Shown: positions 61,541-64,000 of the stretch, piece after piece
Numbering within the stretch: the stretch's first letter is position 1
Layout of the letters: the number at the start of each line of letters is the position of its first letter
Source of the DNA: Lawsonella clevelandensis
GTDB taxonomy: Bacteria > Actinomycetota > Actinomycetes > Mycobacteriales > Mycobacteriaceae
Reading direction: 5' to 3'
NCBI RefSeq assembly: GCF_003241315.1
Contig: NZ_QFOZ01000007.1
Location: forward strand, 9,316 to 73,315
DNA length: 64,000 nucleotides
Translations under genes and position numbers: made by a program
The notes under the pieces: generated by a model
The model's database searches: none
What the model was told of the DNA's origin: nothing
What the model saw: only the letters and a program-made list of their open reading frames with translations

Positions 61541-63205
61541 GGTGTTTTTAGCCGCTTGTTTAGTGACCCACCACAACCGCAGTGACGATAGTAAACCTAT
61601 TGCTAGGAACGCCATCGACACCCACATGGAGGTAGAGATAGCGTCGCAGTAGCCTTCCCGCAGAACGTCAGACAATGGCGGCATAGAAAGGCCGTGGAGG
61701 TTTGCGCCACCAGAATTAATAGTGGCCTCCACAAGGGGAACAGTCATCTGCTGAGGTAAACCCAACGGGGCCACCAGGCCGGGCAGATGGTTACTCAATG
61801 TAGTTGCCAGGACGGAGCCACCTAGGGCAATACCGGAGGCGCTACCCAACTGACGCACGGTGGACTGGGTAGCGGAGCCCATGCCGGAGTGTTCCACGGG
61901 AACATCCGCCATCACTGTGGACGTTAACTGTGCCGAAGCGAAGCCCAAGCCCACGCCGTAGATAACCAGTATCAGTGCCATCACCCATAGGTTTTGTGAC
62001 GTGTGCAGCGTTCCGGCAAGCGTGGCTACCCCGATTACTTCTAGGGCGAGGCCCATCATGACGACGCCCGTGGGGGGAATAATGGCGGTAACGTGCCGGG
62101 CTAATCCACCCGACACCATGGCACCAAGAGCCATAGCGGCTAGTACCCAGCCGGCAGTGAGGGGAGATTTCCCCATATCGTTAATGACGAACATGGGGAT
62201 AAGGAACACCAGCGAGAATTGGCCAATGGCTACCACCAGGGCAGTGAGGTTACCCCAGGCGAAGGAGGGATTCTGGAAAAGATGGGGATTGAGGAGGACG
62301 TAGTGCTGTCTTTTTAGTTGGTGTAGTTCCCATGTGATGAAACCAATGAGAAGCAGAATGCCCATCAGCAGGGTGAAGGGAACTGAACTTATTGAGGAGT
62401 CGGCAAAAAGCGAGTGCCCCCACATTTTTAAGGTGTCCTTGTGGTTCCACCAGCCCAGTTTGGGGCCTTCAATAATGGAGAACACGATAAGTCCGACGGA
62501 TAGGGCGGAAAGAATAAACCCCAGGACATCGTGCTTACGGGGAGAGGATGATGCGGTGCCGGCTCCGGTGGCGGTGCTAGCTCCTGTGTCTTTGGTGTTG
62601 GGGACGGTGAGGAAGGCGCCGATGAGGATGAGGATGCCGAACGGTATGTTGATGAAGAAGATCCAGCGCCAGCTTGTGTAGGAGGTAATGGCACCGCCGA
62701 TGAGGGGGCCAATGGCGGCCATGGCGGAGATGGTGGCGCCCCACACTCCGAAGGCAATGGTGCGGTCTTTGCCGGTGAAGTTGGCGTGCACGTTGGAGAG
62801 GGTGGAGGGCATGACGAAGGCGGCGCCAACGCCTTGTAGGGCGCGGGAGGCAATGAGGGCGCTGCCGTTAGTGGATATGCCGGCCAGGATAGAGGCCACA
62901 ATAAAGATGATAAGACCAATAACGAAAGTGGAGCGGCGTCCGATACGGTCTGCGACACTACCGATTTCAAGGAGAAGAGAGGCGACGACCACGGTGTAGA
63001 GGGCGCTTACCCATTGTGCTTGGGAGAGGTCTAGGTGGAGGGTCTTGATGATGGTGGGGAGTGAGACGTTCACGATGGTGCCGTCAAGCACAATGAGGGA
63101 AAGTCCCAGGGCAAGGACAGCGAGCATAGCCCATTTGTGTTTAATGGGTTCAGCAGCAGATGCGGCAGCTGTGGTGTCAGCTGTAGTAGTAGGTGTGGTT
63201 GCCAT
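61490..63205 (-). CDS. MFS exporter, DHA2 family, 14 TM
   Basis: A proton-driven drug-type exporter. The 571-residue protein has a Thr/Ala-rich N-terminus, the DHA2 motif L-D-G-T-I-V-N-V-S-L-P-T-I in TM1, motif A as G-S-V-A-D-R-I-G-R-R and motif C with G-P-L-I-G-G. It lies opposite a TetR gene with a shared operator-like palindrome, so it should be induced by its substrate. The substrate is unknown. Confidence 0.88.
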   Translation of the reverse strand: MATTPTTTADTTAAASAAEPIKHKWAMLAVLALGLSLIVLDGTIVNVSLPTIIKTLHLDLSQAQWVSALYTVVVASLLLEIGSVADRIGRRSTFVIGLIIFIVASILAGISTNGSALIASRALQGVGAAFVMPSTLSNVHANFTGKDRTIAFGVWGATISAMAAIGPLIGGAITSYTSWRWIFFINIPFGILILIGAFLTVPNTKDTGASTATGAGTASSSPRKHDVLGFILSALSVGLIVFSIIEGPKLGWWNHKDTLKMWGHSLFADSSISSVPFTLLMGILLLIGFITWELHQLKRQHYVLLNPHLFQNPSFAWGNLTALVVAIGQFSLVFLIPMFVINDMGKSPLTAGWVLAAMALGAMVSGGLARHVTAIIPPTGVVMMGLALEVIGVATLAGTLHTSQNLWVMALILVIYGVGLGFASAQLTSTVMADVPVEHSGMGSATQSTVRQLGSASGIALGGSVLATTLSNHLPGLVAPLGLPQQMTVPLVEATINSGGANLHGLSMPPLSDVLREGYCDAISTSMWVSMAFLAIGLLSSLRLWWVTKQAAKNTSVKGEETSDSPQRETA

Positions 63206-63220
63206 AGTGTTACCCGCCAG

Positions 63221-63247
63221 ATGTTAGAGACATGGTGTCTCTAACAT
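63221..63247. promoter_or_regulatory. TetR-type operator palindrome
   Basis: ATGTTAGAGACA-TGG-TGTCTCTAACAT, 12-bp perfect arms and a 3-base spacer, in the middle of the divergent promoter region. It begins 16 bases before the MFS start and ends 67 bases before the TetR start; binding would block the exporter and perhaps autoregulate. Confidence 0.8.
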
Positions 63248-63313
63248 TGTCCGTAGTGTTGTCGACGCTGTCAAGAGTACCGCTAGAATAGATGGAACAG
63301 GAGGTCGGCTACT

Positions 63314-64000
63314 ATGCCACGGATCACGGCTAAAACGGTGAAAGAACACCGTGAAAATGTGCAAACAGCGCTGGTTGATGTGACTGAAGAAATTCTTCGC
63401 AACGAGCCCGGTACTGATCTCACAGCTGCCGCCATCGCCAAACGGGCCGGCATTGCCCGGAACAGTATCTACCGCTACGTCACCTCCGTTAATGACCTCC
63501 GCCGCTTGGTTATTGAACGCTACATGCCGGGCTGGATGTCAGCCGTCACAGCAGCAACAGAAGGTATTGATGATCCGCGCGAATGGCTAGCGGCATGGGT
63601 GAGCGTCAATCTAGAACAGGCAGTTGCCTCCGACCATGGATGGATGCGCAATGTGGTAGTCAGTGCAGAAAACCAGGGGGGACGGAATCCGCACGTCAAT
63701 GCCACGATTGATAATCGTTGTTCCTTTACGCGCGCCGGTGTGGATGTTGTTGATGTCCATAAGCGCGTTAACGTGCACCTACAGGAAGTATGGGAACAGC
63801 TAGCTCCGGGGCATGGGGATATTTATATGAATCTCACGATGGCGCAGCTGGCAGTGGGATTTCGTGCACTAGAGGCAGGTCAGAGCCTTGATGAAGTGAA
63901 ACCTATTGTTGTACAAGCTATTCTATCTATAATTCCCTCTGAAGATAGTTCCGCGCCGGGCAGTTCTGCAGCGGACGGTCCTGCGCCGGGCAGTTCTGCA
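63314..64000 (+). CDS. TetR-family regulator, 3' end outside the window
   Basis: ATG 63314 follows AGGAGGT. The 229 visible residues show a TetR HTH: A-A-A-I-A-K-R-A-G-I-A-R-N-S-I-Y-R-Y-V near 46-64, then a ligand-binding domain. The C-terminal part turns into a repeat of P-G-S-S-A with A-D-G-P-A between (GCGCCGGGCAGTTCTGCA occurs twice in the DNA), still open at the window edge. It likely represses the divergent MFS exporter. Confidence 0.87.
   Translation, partial: MPRITAKTVKEHRENVQTALVDVTEEILRNEPGTDLTAAAIAKRAGIARNSIYRYVTSVNDLRRLVIERYMPGWMSAVTAATEGIDDPREWLAAWVSVNLEQAVASDHGWMRNVVVSAENQGGRNPHVNATIDNRCSFTRAGVDVVDVHKRVNVHLQEVWEQLAPGHGDIYMNLTMAQLAVGFRALEAGQSLDEVKPIVVQAILSIIPSEDSSAPGSSAADGPAPGSSA

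Noticed and set aside
1..64000. tRNA or rRNA genes
   Set aside because: Reading both strands I found no cloverleaf-like T-loop/anticodon pattern or rRNA signature; a covariance-model scan could still reveal one.

Overview
The window comes from a high-GC Gram-positive bacterium of the mycolic-acid group (Mycobacteriales/Corynebacteriales). The evidence is a secreted mycolyltransferase, a mycobacterial-type inositol-3-phosphate synthase next to a PadR regulator, a class A PBP followed by rpsF-ssb-rplI-dnaB (the corynebacterial order, without rpsR), an LpqY-SugABC-like trehalose importer, a quinone-dependent pyruvate dehydrogenase, and DtxR/IdeR-type iron boxes. An oxygen-independent ribonucleotide reductase (nrdD/nrdG) and many secreted lipase-like proteins would suit a lipid-using facultative or strict anaerobe; a Lawsonella- or Corynebacterium-like genome is my inference, not something the sequence proves.

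Layout. 0-5 kb: 3' end of yaaA, rnhA, a mycolyltransferase, and a tandem pair of secreted alpha/beta-hydrolase-fold proteins that both lack a serine nucleophile, one of them frameshifted. 5-14.5 kb: an iron-box-preceded MFS exporter, leuS (with an apparent internal deletion and frameshift), a lipoprotein, an acyltransferase, ferritin, an SDR enzyme and a secreted lipase. 14.8-26.1 kb: an unrecognised 624-residue secreted protein, three SGNH-family secreted hydrolases and an oligopeptide ABC importer operon.

26.1-28.0 kb is a compact foreign-looking island on the minus strand: a CRESS-DNA-type Rep helicase domain with its HUH nuclease domain missing, an origin-like hairpin next to a tandem decamer, imperfect 37-bp direct repeats, and two small genes with strong ribosome-binding sites. 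It looks like the integrated remnant of a small rolling-circle replicon, and it appears to have truncated the genes on both sides.

28-36 kb: nrdD behind paired NrdR boxes, panB divergent from coaBC-panC-panD-nrdG, which joins pantothenate/CoA synthesis to the NrdD activase, then a TIGR01777-type SDR protein. 36-43 kb: a secreted LIP-type lipase, thiol peroxidase, fructosamine-kinase-like and Usp-like proteins, a small Lys/Glu-repeat protein, nicotinamidase and an amino-acid permease. 43-50 kb: the trehalose-type ABC importer and pyruvate:quinone oxidoreductase. 50-64 kb: a secreted protein behind an iron box, ino1, padR, ponA, rpsF-ssb-rplI, a dense DnaA-box cluster, dnaB, a GH43-like secreted protein, paired crcB fluoride channels, and an MFS exporter divergent from a TetR regulator across a perfect operator-like palindrome. 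No rRNA, tRNA, CRISPR array or classical insertion sequence was seen.
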